From contig NZ_AFOY02000015.1 of the NCBI RefSeq assembly GCF_000217955.3, forward strand, positions 992,001 through 1,056,000: DNA of 64,000 bases, given 5' to 3'. This stretch comes from Pseudomonas fluorescens HK44. Lineage in GTDB: Bacteria; Pseudomonadota; Gammaproteobacteria; Pseudomonadales; Pseudomonadaceae. This document shows positions 33,155-42,126 of this stretch, piece after piece. A program made the translations under genes and the position numbers. The stretch's first letter is position 1; each line of letters starts with the position of its first letter. The notes beneath the pieces are model-generated. The model ran no database searches. It had not been told where the DNA came from and saw only the letters and a program-made list of their open reading frames with translations.

Positions 33155-35629
33155 TCAGACCGACTGTTTGCCAACTCGCTGATCGGCGAAGAAAGGCTTG
33201 CCCTGCGCGATCCTGTCGGATGCCTTGGGCATATTGACTGATTGATTGTCCTGGCCATCGACGTACCAATAGCAGTGCTTCACTGCCCGGGTGATGCCAA
33301 CGTAAGCCAACCGCAGAATCTCGTCTTTCTGCGCACTGTCATAAGGCTCCGCGTCACCATCCTTGCCCAAGCCGGCCATGCGATAGACCTGATTCTTGTA
33401 CGGTGAGCTGGTCAGGTGCTGGCAATCGCCGAGCAGGAATACCGCATCGGCCTGAAGCCCCTTGGCACTGTGATAGGTCAGCTGCTTGAGCCGTCGAGCC
33501 TCGAATGGCAAGCTGGAATCAGCATTAACTACAGGATAAATATGCTCTTCAATCAATAACTTATCGCTACTTTTTCGATACAGCATCAAGATTGAATCAC
33601 CGTTTCGATAGTGTTCCGTCAGGCGCTTGGCCATGGCCGAATCATCCCGATCATGGACGTTGACCGGCAGCAGTTCCCCAGGCTCGCCACTGGCCTTGGC
33701 TTTTTTGCCGGGAATCGCCGGTGCTGCGCGCACGATATGCTCGGCAGCGTCGATGATGTGCTGATGGCTGCGGTAGTTTTCGCTGAGCATTACCCGCGTG
33801 GTACAAGGCGACGGAAATTCCTTGTTGAACTCCATGAAGTACTTCGGCGAACTGCCGCGCCAGCCATAGATCGACTGCCAGTCATCGCCGACGCACAGCA
33901 GCGACGAGCGTTGCGCCCCGCGCCCGATGTGCATGGCCGGACCACGGCTGCGGATCTCCATCAGGGTTGCGCGAATCCAGGAGACGATTTGCGGGGAAAC
34001 GTCCTGAAATTCATCGATCATCAAATGCGACATCGGTCGCAGCAGCTCATCGCTCAGCAGTTTGAGGTTTTCTGGCGAATGCTCACTGAACAAAGCGAAC
34101 ATCCGGTTGTAGGTCATCACCGGCGGCGACTGATCCAGCAGGTGATCCTCCAGGGCTCGCCAGTACAGGCTGAGCGCTTCAAAGAACAAACGGTCCGGAT
34201 CGTCCTTGGCGAAACTCATCTGGCCCACGGCAGCCGGAACATCCAGCCCAAGGTTTTCGATAAAACTGGCCGCCGCGACAAAACAATCGAGCAGCGGCGC
34301 GGAACCCAGTTCACCCTTGACCTTGTAATCGAACCCCGGCCCGGCGCTGGCATCCCCTGCCAGCGTGGCCAATACGCGCTTTGAAGACTCATAATTATCT
34401 AACCAAATCAAAGGCTTACGACAGAAAGCTTGAAACAGGGTGCGCTTGACTGCCCATTCGGCGCGAACCGTCAGTTTGGCATTGGGACGGCTGATTTGCG
34501 GGTTTTCACGGGGGTCGAAGCCTAGAACCACCCAAGCATCGAGCGTCGGGATGTAACCGTGACTGTGGAAGGTCGAACCGTTGATCTCGAATGTCTGGCG
34601 GCTCGGCTCAATGCCCTTGATCGGCCAGGCGCCGGCGCGAATCCATAGATCTTCGACGACATCGCAGAGTTCTTCATCGCGCTTGGCCGCCAGTTCGGTC
34701 ACCGCCATGCGTTTTTGCACATCCGGGTGATCGCGCTCCAGCTCCTTGAGCTGCAAGGCATGACGGGACAGCGGCGTGATCAGTTCACGAAAGCGCTCAC
34801 TTTGAGTAAACAGCCGGTGAAAACAGGCATTGAGTTGTTGGCGCTGGGTGTCGTTGATCCGCAGATCGAACGGGTTGCTGTCGACCTCTGCGTCATCGAA
34901 CAGCGAACGGCCGCTGAGATTTTCGAAGGCCTGCAACCGCTCGAATCCCGGCAGGCTGCGGACCATCGGCAGAATGCGTGAGTGGAAGGTTCGCACCAGG
35001 TCGCGGGCGTCTTTCTGAGAAAGCGCACGGCCCCACACGGCAAACAGCCCGATCAGCTTGTTGATGAAGTCCTTGCGCGATTCGCGGGTGAACGTCACCA
35101 CGGTCAACGAGTCGAGTTCAAACCCCAGGTAATGGGTCAGCAGCAAAATGCGCAGCGCCAGGGTCGTCGACTTCCCGGCGCCCGCCCCGGCGATCACCGA
35201 TGTCGAAGGGGTGTCGCTGAAGATCATCTTCCACTGTGCGGCGCTCGGCTGCGCCGACTCCGGCAACAAGCGGGCGACATCGGCCTTCATGCGCTTCTTG
35301 ATCTCGGCACTCAGCGGCAACCGCCAGTCGTCGAACAGGTTTTCATCAATACGCGGCGCCGGATGCTCGGTGGATCGGCTGTCGCGAATCAGTAGCACCT
35401 GGCGGCCTTCTTCTATTCCCTCAAGCTTGCCTTCCTTGTAGCCGTAGTCGACGCCTGCGCTATGACCGCTGCGAAAACCGTCAGCCTGGCCATGCAGCCA
35501 GGACGCCCGGTGCTGCGCGCGCAGGCGATTGAGGCCGTGGCCAAAAAAACGCGCGGCCAGGCGTTTGAGCAACGGCATCTCGGCCAGGGGCAAAAGCTCG
35601 GAAGGAAGATCGGGATTGTGACGCGGCAC
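33155..35629 (-). CDS. UvrD/Rep-type (helicase IV-like) superfamily 1 DNA helicase
   Basis: An 824-residue SF1 helicase. Walker A is AGAGAGKSTTL (about 149-159), motif II is LMIDEFQDVSPQ, and later motifs include GDDWQSIYGWRG and TYHSAKGLQADAVFLLG. The N-terminal ~130 residues contain a repetitive glycine-rich stretch (GHSAGVDYGYKEGKLEGIEEG). The arrangement resembles helicase IV (HelD) and relatives, moving 3'-5' on DNA. It stands alone; no nuclease or other defence gene is coupled to it, so a repair or recombination role is more likely than a phage-defence role. Confidence 0.9.
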   Translation of the reverse strand: MPRHNPDLPSELLPLAEMPLLKRLAARFFGHGLNRLRAQHRASWLHGQADGFRSGHSAGVDYGYKEGKLEGIEEGRQVLLIRDSRSTEHPAPRIDENLFDDWRLPLSAEIKKRMKADVARLLPESAQPSAAQWKMIFSDTPSTSVIAGAGAGKSTTLALRILLLTHYLGFELDSLTVVTFTRESRKDFINKLIGLFAVWGRALSQKDARDLVRTFHSRILPMVRSLPGFERLQAFENLSGRSLFDDAEVDSNPFDLRINDTQRQQLNACFHRLFTQSERFRELITPLSRHALQLKELERDHPDVQKRMAVTELAAKRDEELCDVVEDLWIRAGAWPIKGIEPSRQTFEINGSTFHSHGYIPTLDAWVVLGFDPRENPQISRPNAKLTVRAEWAVKRTLFQAFCRKPLIWLDNYESSKRVLATLAGDASAGPGFDYKVKGELGSAPLLDCFVAAASFIENLGLDVPAAVGQMSFAKDDPDRLFFEALSLYWRALEDHLLDQSPPVMTYNRMFALFSEHSPENLKLLSDELLRPMSHLMIDEFQDVSPQIVSWIRATLMEIRSRGPAMHIGRGAQRSSLLCVGDDWQSIYGWRGSSPKYFMEFNKEFPSPCTTRVMLSENYRSHQHIIDAAEHIVRAAPAIPGKKAKASGEPGELLPVNVHDRDDSAMAKRLTEHYRNGDSILMLYRKSSDKLLIEEHIYPVVNADSSLPFEARRLKQLTYHSAKGLQADAVFLLGDCQHLTSSPYKNQVYRMAGLGKDGDAEPYDSAQKDEILRLAYVGITRAVKHCYWYVDGQDNQSVNMPKASDRIAQGKPFFADQRVGKQSV

Positions 35630-35905
35630 GCTGACTCCAGGGTGTGAGGCTGTTGCAGGCTATGGTGTCTTCATTTGCCGGCGAGTTCTAGTCAAATGCT
35701 TATCCATCATTGGTTTAAGCGATGAAGTGAATGCTGAGACGTAGAGTTTGGCCTTCGATTAACATCTAATAAACTGATCAGATTAAGGTAGTTTTTACGC
35801 TTTTTATCGATTGTTGACTGATAGATGATGCTTGCCATCAACCACCGGTTCTCGTTTTGCGGCTCAAGCGTTCCGCCCCATGACGAACCTTTTCAGGAGA
35901 CGATC
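35630..35905. promoter_or_regulatory. AT-rich divergent promoter region, helicase / pirin
   Basis: A 276-base gap with an AT-rich core (35740-35820) and the palindrome CTGATCAG at 35774-35781. It should contain promoters for both divergent genes. I see no reading frame with a ribosome-binding site. Confidence 0.5.
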
Positions 35906-36601
35906 ATGCTTGAACTCAGACCCTTCAACTCCCTGGGCGGCGCCCATCATGGCTGGTTGGATGCCCATCACCACTTTTCGTTCGCCGAGTACCACGACCC
36001 CAAGCGCATGAACTGGGGCAACCTGCGGGTGTGGAACGACGATGTGATTGCACCGGGTACCGGATTCCCGAAACACCCGCATCGGGACATGGAAATCATC
36101 ACCTACGTTCGCGAAGGTGCGATCAGCCATGAAGACAACCTGGGTAACAAGGGCCGCACCGAAGCGGGTGATGTACAGGTCATGAGCGCCGGTACCGGGA
36201 TTGCTCACAGCGAGTACAACCTGGAGTCGACGGCGACGAAGATTTTCCAGATCTGGATCATCCCGAATGAAACCGGTTTGGCACCGTCCTGGGGCGCCAA
36301 ACCGTTTCCAAAAGGTCAGCGCGAAGGTTTCGTGACCTTGGCCAGCGGCAAGGCCGGCGACGACCAAAGCCTGCGGATCCGCGCCGATGCACGGTTGGTG
36401 GCGGCAAACCTGAAGGCTGGCGAAACCGCCGAGTATCGACTGGACAACGGTCGCCGGGCGTACCTGGTGCCCGCCACCGGAGTCATTGAAGTCAATGGCT
36501 TGCGAGCACAAGCTCGAGACGGTGTAGCGGTTGCGCAGGAGCAGGTGCTGCGGGTGACCGCCATCGAGGACAGTGAAATCGTGTTGGTGGATCTGGCTTG
36601 A
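35906..36601 (+). CDS. Pirin-family protein (YhhW-like, quercetinase type)
   Basis: A 231-residue bicupin. The N-terminal cupin carries the metal-binding histidines in HPHRDMEIITYVREGAISH and GTGIAHSE, as in YhhW and pirin, which show quercetin 2,3-dioxygenase activity in vitro. The second cupin is degenerate, as usual. ATG 35906 follows AGGAGA by 5 bases; an open stretch upstream to 35825 is not needed. The physiological substrate is not known for the family in Pseudomonas. A strong terminator follows. Confidence 0.92.
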   Translation: MLELRPFNSLGGAHHGWLDAHHHFSFAEYHDPKRMNWGNLRVWNDDVIAPGTGFPKHPHRDMEIITYVREGAISHEDNLGNKGRTEAGDVQVMSAGTGIAHSEYNLESTATKIFQIWIIPNETGLAPSWGAKPFPKGQREGFVTLASGKAGDDQSLRIRADARLVAANLKAGETAEYRLDNGRRAYLVPATGVIEVNGLRAQARDGVAVAQEQVLRVTAIEDSEIVLVDLA

Positions 36602-36620
36602 TGCGCTGAAAGCCAGATGC

Positions 36621-36659
36621 AAAAAAGGGGTGACCGTTTTGGTCACCCCTTTTTTTTTC
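36621..36659 (+). terminator. Rho-independent terminator
   Basis: AAAAAAGGGGTGACC and GGTCACCCC pair around a short loop and are followed by nine T residues, 20 bases after the pirin stop. The A run on the other side makes it usable in both directions. Confidence 0.95.
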
Positions 36660-36668
36660 GGCTGTAAA

Positions 36669-36815
36669 TGTGGCGAGGGAGCTTGTCGGAACGGCGCACC
36701 GCCCCGTTGGGTTGCGAAGCGACCCTAAAATCAGCCACCGCGAGTATTCAGATGGAATACGATTGCCGGATTACGACCGCTTCGCGGCCGAGCGGGAGCA
36801 AGCTCCCTCGCCACA
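36669..36815. repeat. Second-class palindromic repeat element
   Basis: Arms TGTGGCGAGGGAGCTTG (36669-36685) and its exact complement (36799-36815) enclose 113 bases that contain further short inverted pieces (TGCGAAGCGACC, CCGCTTCGCGG). It differs from the TGTGGGAGCGAGC family elsewhere in the window. It lies between the pirin terminator and the end of pgm. Confidence 0.85.
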
Positions 36816-36824
36816 GGCCCTCAA

Positions 36825-38471
36825 TTACTTCACGCTGATTGCGCTGTCCACCAGTGTCTGGGCTTCGCTGACCAATTGCTTGAGGTGATCGTCGCCAATG
36901 AAGCTTTCGGCGTAGATCTTGTAGATGTCCTCGGTGCCCGAAGGACGGGCTGCGAACCAGCCGTTTTCGGTCATGACTTTCAGCCCGCCGATCGCCTGGT
37001 CGTTACCCGGCGCCTTGCTGAGAATGCTCTGGATCGCTTCGCCAGCCAGTTGTGTCGACTTGACCTGCTCCGGCGACAGTTTGCCAAGCAAGGCTTTTTG
37101 CTCAGGGTTGGCCTTGGCGTCGACGCGTACCGAGAACGGCTCACCCAGTTCATCGGTCAGTGCGCGATACGCCTGGCTTGGATCACGCCCTGTGCGAGCA
37201 GTCATTTCAGCCGCCAGCAAGGCTGGAATCAGGCCATCCTTGTCAGTGCTCCAGACGCCGCCATCCTTACGCAGGAACGAGGCACCGGCACTTTCTTCGC
37301 CGCCAAAACCCAGCGAGCCGTCGAACAGCCCGTCGGCAAACCATTTGAAACCGACCGGCACTTCGTACAGACGACGATTCAGACGCTTGGCAACGCGGTC
37401 GATCAAGCCACTGCTGACCACGGTTTTACCCACCGCCGCATCGGCCCGCCATTGCGGGCGATTCTGGAACAGATAGTCGATGGACACGGCCAGATAGTTG
37501 TTCGGCGCCAGCAAGCCACCGGACGGGGTGACGATGCCATGACGGTCGTGGTCCGGGTCGCAGGCGAACGCCACGTCGAAACGCTCTTTCAGACCGATCA
37601 GGCCTTGCATGGCATAACTCGACGATGGGTCCATGCGAATCTGGCCGTCCCAGTCGACGGACATGAAGCGGAACGTTGGATCGACCTGGGTGTTCACCAC
37701 CTCAAGGTTCAGGCGGTAATGCTCGGCAATGGCCGACCAGTAGCGCACCCCTGCTCCGCCCAGCGGGTCCACACCCAGGCGCAGGTTGGCGCCACGGATG
37801 GCGTCGAAGTCGATCACGTTGACCAGATCGGCGACGTAGGTATTGAGGTAGTCGTGACGATGGGTGGTGCTGGCCTTGAGTGCCTGCTCGTAACTGATGC
37901 GTTTGACACCGGCGAGCTTGTTGGCCAGCAACTCGTTGGCCTTGGCCTCGATCCACTTGGTGATGTGGGTATCGGCCGGGCCACCGTTGGTGGGGTTGTA
38001 TTTGTAACCGCCGCTTTGCGGTGGGTTATGGGACGGCGTGATAACGATGCCGTCCGCCAGACCCGACGTGCGGCCGCGGTTGTAGCAAAGAATCGCGTGG
38101 GAAATAGCCGGCGTCGGCGTGTACTCGTCGCCTTCGGCAATCATCACGGTCACGCCATTGGCGGCGAGGACTTCCAGCGCACTGGCGCCGGCCGGCGTCG
38201 ATAGCGCGTGGGTGTCGATGCCGACAAACAACGGGCCGTCGATGCCCTGCGCTTCGCGATACAGGCAGATGGCCTGGCTGATGGCCAGAACGTGCCATTC
38301 GTTGAAACTCAGCTCGAACGAACTGCCACGATGGCCTGAAGTACCAAACGCAACGCGCTGGGTCGAAACAGAGGCATCGGGCTGGCCGGTGTAATAAGCC
38401 GTTACCAGTCGCGGGATGTCGACCAACAACTCTACGGGTGCCGGTTTGCCCGCAAAAGGACTGAGTGTCAT
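36825..38471 (-). CDS. pgm: Phosphoglucomutase (alpha-D-glucose)
   Basis: A 548-residue alpha-D-phosphohexomutase of standard length. The phosphoserine loop is TPSHNPPQSGGYKYN (about 145-159), the metal loop is CDPDHDRHG (about 303), the sugar-binding loop is GGEESAG, and the phosphate loop is RPSGTED near the C-terminus. It interconverts glucose 1- and 6-phosphate for glycogen, trehalose and surface polysaccharide supply. It begins with ATG 38471 and stands alone; the MocR gene upstream ends 125 bases away. Confidence 0.95.
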   Translation of the reverse strand: MTLSPFAGKPAPVELLVDIPRLVTAYYTGQPDASVSTQRVAFGTSGHRGSSFELSFNEWHVLAISQAICLYREAQGIDGPLFVGIDTHALSTPAGASALEVLAANGVTVMIAEGDEYTPTPAISHAILCYNRGRTSGLADGIVITPSHNPPQSGGYKYNPTNGGPADTHITKWIEAKANELLANKLAGVKRISYEQALKASTTHRHDYLNTYVADLVNVIDFDAIRGANLRLGVDPLGGAGVRYWSAIAEHYRLNLEVVNTQVDPTFRFMSVDWDGQIRMDPSSSYAMQGLIGLKERFDVAFACDPDHDRHGIVTPSGGLLAPNNYLAVSIDYLFQNRPQWRADAAVGKTVVSSGLIDRVAKRLNRRLYEVPVGFKWFADGLFDGSLGFGGEESAGASFLRKDGGVWSTDKDGLIPALLAAEMTARTGRDPSQAYRALTDELGEPFSVRVDAKANPEQKALLGKLSPEQVKSTQLAGEAIQSILSKAPGNDQAIGGLKVMTENGWFAARPSGTEDIYKIYAESFIGDDHLKQLVSEAQTLVDSAISVK

Positions 38472-38596
38472 GCAAAACCTCTGAAAAAGAGTGGTTCAGG
38501 AATGGGGAGGCAGTTTACTGGCAGTTTGACCAGAGAGCGACGATATCTATCCGGACAAAATCTATCCAGACATCCACAGGCTATATTGACGCCCGG

Positions 38597-40075
38597 TCAA
38601 TCGATGAGTTCAAGCCTCAACGCATCCGCCAGCATCGTCAACGCAGCCTCCAGGTCGTGCTGCCCGCTGAACGTGTGGCTGAGCCTGACGTTCTGCGAAT
38701 GCAGCCCATGCAGGCTGAACAGTTCGCCGGGGGCAATCACTACCTGTTGCTTGAGCATGCGCTGGAAGACCCGCCGCACATCGACCGGCCGTAACGAGCG
38801 CGCCCAGATGGTCGCCCCGCCCGCCGGCTCGACAAACTCCAGCGAGTCGCTCAGACGGTCCTGCAGCATCTGGGTCATTCGGCTTTTACGCTCTTTCAAC
38901 AGCCTGCGCATCACCAGCAAGTGCTGGTCGATACGGCCACTGCTGTACAAGCGGGCGATGGCTTTCTGACGAATCGGCGACAGGCGAAACGAGCGCAGCA
39001 AAAAATGCCGCTGCAACTCCACGCTCAAATGCCGTGAAAGCAGATACCCGTAAGGCGCCTCAGGTCCCATGAGCTTTTCGAAGGTGGAAAACACGATCAG
39101 GCGATCAGGATCGAGCACATCGCGAAAACGACGTTCGTTCGGCTCATGAGCGAGTTCGCCGTACACGTCGTTTTCCAGCACCCAACTGCCGTGTTGTGCC
39201 AACAGCTCGGCGGTGGACTGCCGGTTGTCCGACGGCATCAGGCTGCCGCGCGGCATGCTTACGCCTGACGACAGCACCACCAGGCGAACCGCTTCGGTCT
39301 GGAGCAAATGCTCAAGCAACTCAAGGTCAAGGCAGCCGTTGCTGTCTATCGGCAACTCGATCACCTGCACGCCAGCAGTCTGAAACAAACGCAAAATGCC
39401 CCAGTCGCAGGGCGACTCCACGAGCACGGTCGCGTCCTTGAGTGCCAGTACTGCGATCAGTATTTCCAGCACTCCCCGCCAGTCGGCACCGATGTAAACA
39501 TCATCGGCGTGCCAGCAGCGTGCCGGTGAAGTGGTGTAGCGTGCTGCCAGCGCGGTGCGTAATTCCAGCTCGCCACATGGCTGCGAGTGAAGCTGCGGTT
39601 GGCGTGGATACTGGCGCACCAATTCCCGCTCCAGCAGTAACAGAGGACTGTCCAGCGACTGCACAAGCGCGGGCTCGTCGATACTCAGGACCAGCATCCC
39701 CGGGCGCCTCGCACTGACATAGACCGTTTCAAGCAGGTCGTTGCCGCTGCTGAACGACGGGTTCAAGGAAACCGGCAACGCGTAGTAGCCGGACTTTGCT
39801 ACCGAATACACCCGCCCTTCTTTCTCCAGCAGCGAATAGGCGTACTGAATAGTTGAAATCGACACGCTCAAGCGGTCTGCCAGCTGCCTTAACGAAGGCA
39901 GCTTGATCGGTGTTTCTGTCGCCATTTCATTGATCAGGCTGGTCAGGTATCGGTACACGGCCTGGTAGGCAAAATCGGTTTCCCTTTGCCCCTTCATGAA
40001 CACTGGCCAATCGCTGTGCAGGTATTTTTTGAATCGGTCAAACCAGACTCCTTCAACGTCTCGCTGACCGTTCAC
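38597..40075 (-). CDS. MocR-type regulator (GntR HTH plus aminotransferase domain)
   Basis: A 492-residue regulator. The N-terminal GntR winged helix includes LPSLRQLADRLSVSISTIQYAYSLLEKEG (about 58-87), and an aminotransferase-fold domain follows from about 135. The PLP lysine is likely in FSTFEKLMGPEAPYGYLL. MocR proteins bind PLP and control genes of vitamin B6, amino-acid or GABA metabolism. The frame opens at GTG 40075, so it overlaps the unknown gene upstream by 23 bases; a start at the later ATG (residue 27) cannot be excluded. Tight linkage suggests it regulates, or acts with, that unknown protein. Confidence 0.87.
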   Translation of the reverse strand: MNGQRDVEGVWFDRFKKYLHSDWPVFMKGQRETDFAYQAVYRYLTSLINEMATETPIKLPSLRQLADRLSVSISTIQYAYSLLEKEGRVYSVAKSGYYALPVSLNPSFSSGNDLLETVYVSARRPGMLVLSIDEPALVQSLDSPLLLLERELVRQYPRQPQLHSQPCGELELRTALAARYTTSPARCWHADDVYIGADWRGVLEILIAVLALKDATVLVESPCDWGILRLFQTAGVQVIELPIDSNGCLDLELLEHLLQTEAVRLVVLSSGVSMPRGSLMPSDNRQSTAELLAQHGSWVLENDVYGELAHEPNERRFRDVLDPDRLIVFSTFEKLMGPEAPYGYLLSRHLSVELQRHFLLRSFRLSPIRQKAIARLYSSGRIDQHLLVMRRLLKERKSRMTQMLQDRLSDSLEFVEPAGGATIWARSLRPVDVRRVFQRMLKQQVVIAPGELFSLHGLHSQNVRLSHTFSGQHDLEAALTMLADALRLELID

Positions 40076-41528
40076 TCAGCGCGTCACCCACCTCGAACTC
40101 TCCCGCGCCTTCAGCACTCAAGCCCGATTCACCCGCTTGGAGTCCGATCCCGGACACCGAACGCATGCCGTAGAGCTTGCAGATCAGGCTGACCGACAAA
40201 CCACTGACGTCGATCATCCATTGCATGACTTGCTCAGGGGCGGTACTGCCCTGCATCGCTTTGTGCAGTTCAGGCATCGCCACCAACATGCCGGGATGGC
40301 AGCGGCGCAAAAAGTGCTCGAGCCCGGCACCGGCATCGACAAAGGGGGCGAACAGCAGGCACAGCTGCTGTGTTTCATTGAGTCCCAGTGCTTGCTGAGC
40401 CTCGGCCGACGCCAGGGTCCGAAGTTCAGCCATTGCCTGCGGATTGCCGTAGACCTCCAGCACCTGCTCGCAAAGCCGCTCGGGCAGATGTCGTTTACGC
40501 ATCTTCAACAACGCCCGTTGTATGTACTCGCTGAATCCGCTTTCGTAAGCCAGGCCGTTCACGAAGCAGGCCTGCAAGCCCCGTAAATGGGCCGAGAGCA
40601 AAGGACTGGCGAATTCGTTTTCGCGTAGGTGAGCGTCAATTTCATCCGGTTGCAGCCCGATAAAGTCGCTCAGCAATGGCCAGCGCTCTTCCATGTTACC
40701 GGTCACCAGGTCCTGGATATCGATGTAGTCTGCGCCGCGTCGCGTCTCAAAACTCTCGCGTGGCCGCCACTCGACCGTTTCATGGCCCGCATAAAGCTCG
40801 CGATAACAATCGCCGCCCAACTGATCGAGCGTTGAAAATAATCCTTCAAAACTGAAGGCCGGATAAGTGATTGCCGGCAGACCGGCCTTTTGCGCCTCGC
40901 GCAAAAGGCCGGCCAAAAACCGCTTCTGCTGACGTACGGTTTCACCGCTGATCAACGCATCGACACCACCCTCCCATCGCCCCATCTGCGAGTAGAACTC
41001 GCCTGTCGCCAGATAGCCGTCGCTACACGCTTCAAACACCCCGTCAGCCCCTCGCAAATGGCCGAGCATCAGCATGTTGGTGCGATTCAAATCGCGGCCA
41101 GACTCAGACATCGGTGTCAAATGGCTGAAGGGCAACACTTCGCGGTTATCGACCATCACCACCTCGACCCGAGGATCGTCGTAGACGAACAGAGCACCGT
41201 AGCTGCTATGAATATTCTCCATGACCGTCGGTGTCGTCCCGCCCAGACGTAGCGTGGCGACTCGCAGCTGGAAGGTCGCTGGCGCTCTGCCCGCGATACT
41301 CAACTGCGCGGCACGCAGGAATGCCAATGTGTAGCAACTGTCGCGCGTTCCCGAGTGCATCATCAGCACCTTGTAAGTACCGATTCTCTCCATTCCCCCG
41401 GCAGCCACCACCAGACGCTGGATCAACAGCTGCAATGCAGTACGTTCCGCGCGAGAAAAGAAACTCAGCAACCGCTGCAAAACTTGCTGATAGACATAGC
41501 TCATCGCTTGATCATGAGTTGTGCTCAT
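40053..41528 (-). CDS. Unrecognised 491-residue protein coupled to MocR gene
   Basis: I do not recognise this family. The protein is soluble by composition, with no signal peptide or membrane span. The N-terminal third is rich in beta-type sequence (TYKVLMMHSGTRDSCYTLAF, VEVVMVDNREVLPF); the middle holds an aromatic-rich part (GDCYRELYAGHETVEW); the C-terminal third is helical with a late cysteine (SVSLICKLYGM). ATG 41528 is preferred over 41534 because AGGT lies 8 bases before it. Its end overlaps the MocR gene. It is preceded by a 600-base AT-rich gap. Translation looks genuine: high-GC third positions and no stops over 1.5 kb. Confidence 0.75.
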   Translation of the reverse strand: MSTTHDQAMSYVYQQVLQRLLSFFSRAERTALQLLIQRLVVAAGGMERIGTYKVLMMHSGTRDSCYTLAFLRAAQLSIAGRAPATFQLRVATLRLGGTTPTVMENIHSSYGALFVYDDPRVEVVMVDNREVLPFSHLTPMSESGRDLNRTNMLMLGHLRGADGVFEACSDGYLATGEFYSQMGRWEGGVDALISGETVRQQKRFLAGLLREAQKAGLPAITYPAFSFEGLFSTLDQLGGDCYRELYAGHETVEWRPRESFETRRGADYIDIQDLVTGNMEERWPLLSDFIGLQPDEIDAHLRENEFASPLLSAHLRGLQACFVNGLAYESGFSEYIQRALLKMRKRHLPERLCEQVLEVYGNPQAMAELRTLASAEAQQALGLNETQQLCLLFAPFVDAGAGLEHFLRRCHPGMLVAMPELHKAMQGSTAPEQVMQWMIDVSGLSVSLICKLYGMRSVSGIGLQAGESGLSAEGAGEFEVGDALSERSARR

Positions 41529-42025
41529 TGTCATTTACCTGATATTCAAAAAGTCGGCTTCGAACAAACAATCATTTGCTTGTACGACCTGCAATCGGTG
41601 CTGGCTGGTTACGGCTTATCGTGAGTATCCGCTGTCAAATGCTAACACTTTGATTGTGGTAACCATTTGAAACGATTGTTAAAGAAATAACATTCACGAC
41701 CGGGCCGATCGCCCACACCCCCCGAGATTAAGAGCCCCGACGGACCGAGAGGACAGCCTAGGACTATTCCGACAACGTCCCACAGACAATGAGCACAAGA
41801 AATAAAGAAACCAGAACAGGGCAACACTTCCGCAACTAACAAGCGAACCGCTTACTTGCCGTGTTTTAACATGAGGTGCAGGTGAGCAGTGGTCCGTATG
41901 CATAGCACCCAAACCCGTGCCCGTTAAAAAAATAGGCCCAGCCATGACTCATTCCTTGAGATGAAATTAATCATTCAATTATCAGGGCTTATATGATGAT
42001 TAGAAGATACAGATCAGGAGCAAAA
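41529..42025. other. AT-rich intergenic region without recognised gene
   Basis: About 500 bases, clearly lower in GC than the flanks, hold no frame with a ribosome-binding site and coding-like composition. Short open frames on the minus strand (41642-41945) have unusual, low-complexity protein composition. The part next to 41528 should carry the promoter of the unknown gene. An unannotated small RNA is possible but not supported by a clear promoter-terminator pair. Confidence 0.5.
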
Positions 42026-42047
42026 ACCAGTTCAGTTGCTGAACCGG
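42026..42047 (-). terminator. Second terminator behind the dehydrogenase gene
   Basis: Read on the minus strand: CCGGTTCAG-CAA-CTGAACTGG followed by TTTTTG. It is a compact intrinsic terminator about 80 bases after the dehydrogenase stop, and backs up the hairpin at 42089. Confidence 0.75.
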
Positions 42048-42088
42048 CAGAGAACAAAGAGGCAGGAGAGGTGTGCCCGGCCAACAAA

Positions 42089-42118
42089 CACGCAAGAGTC
42101 CGTTAACACGGACTCTTG
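42089..42118 (-). terminator. Hairpin terminator of the dehydrogenase gene
   Basis: The 12-base arms CGCAAGAGTCCG and CGGACTCTTGCG match perfectly. On the minus strand TGTTTGTT follows, a moderate T-rich tail. It begins 9 bases after the dehydrogenase stop. Confidence 0.75.
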
Positions 42119-42126
42119 CGCAAGCG

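Noticed and set aside
33155..35629. UvrD-type helicase as an anti-phage defence gene
   Set aside because: It has no coupled nuclease, reverse transcriptase or other defence gene; the flanks are ordinary chromosomal genes.
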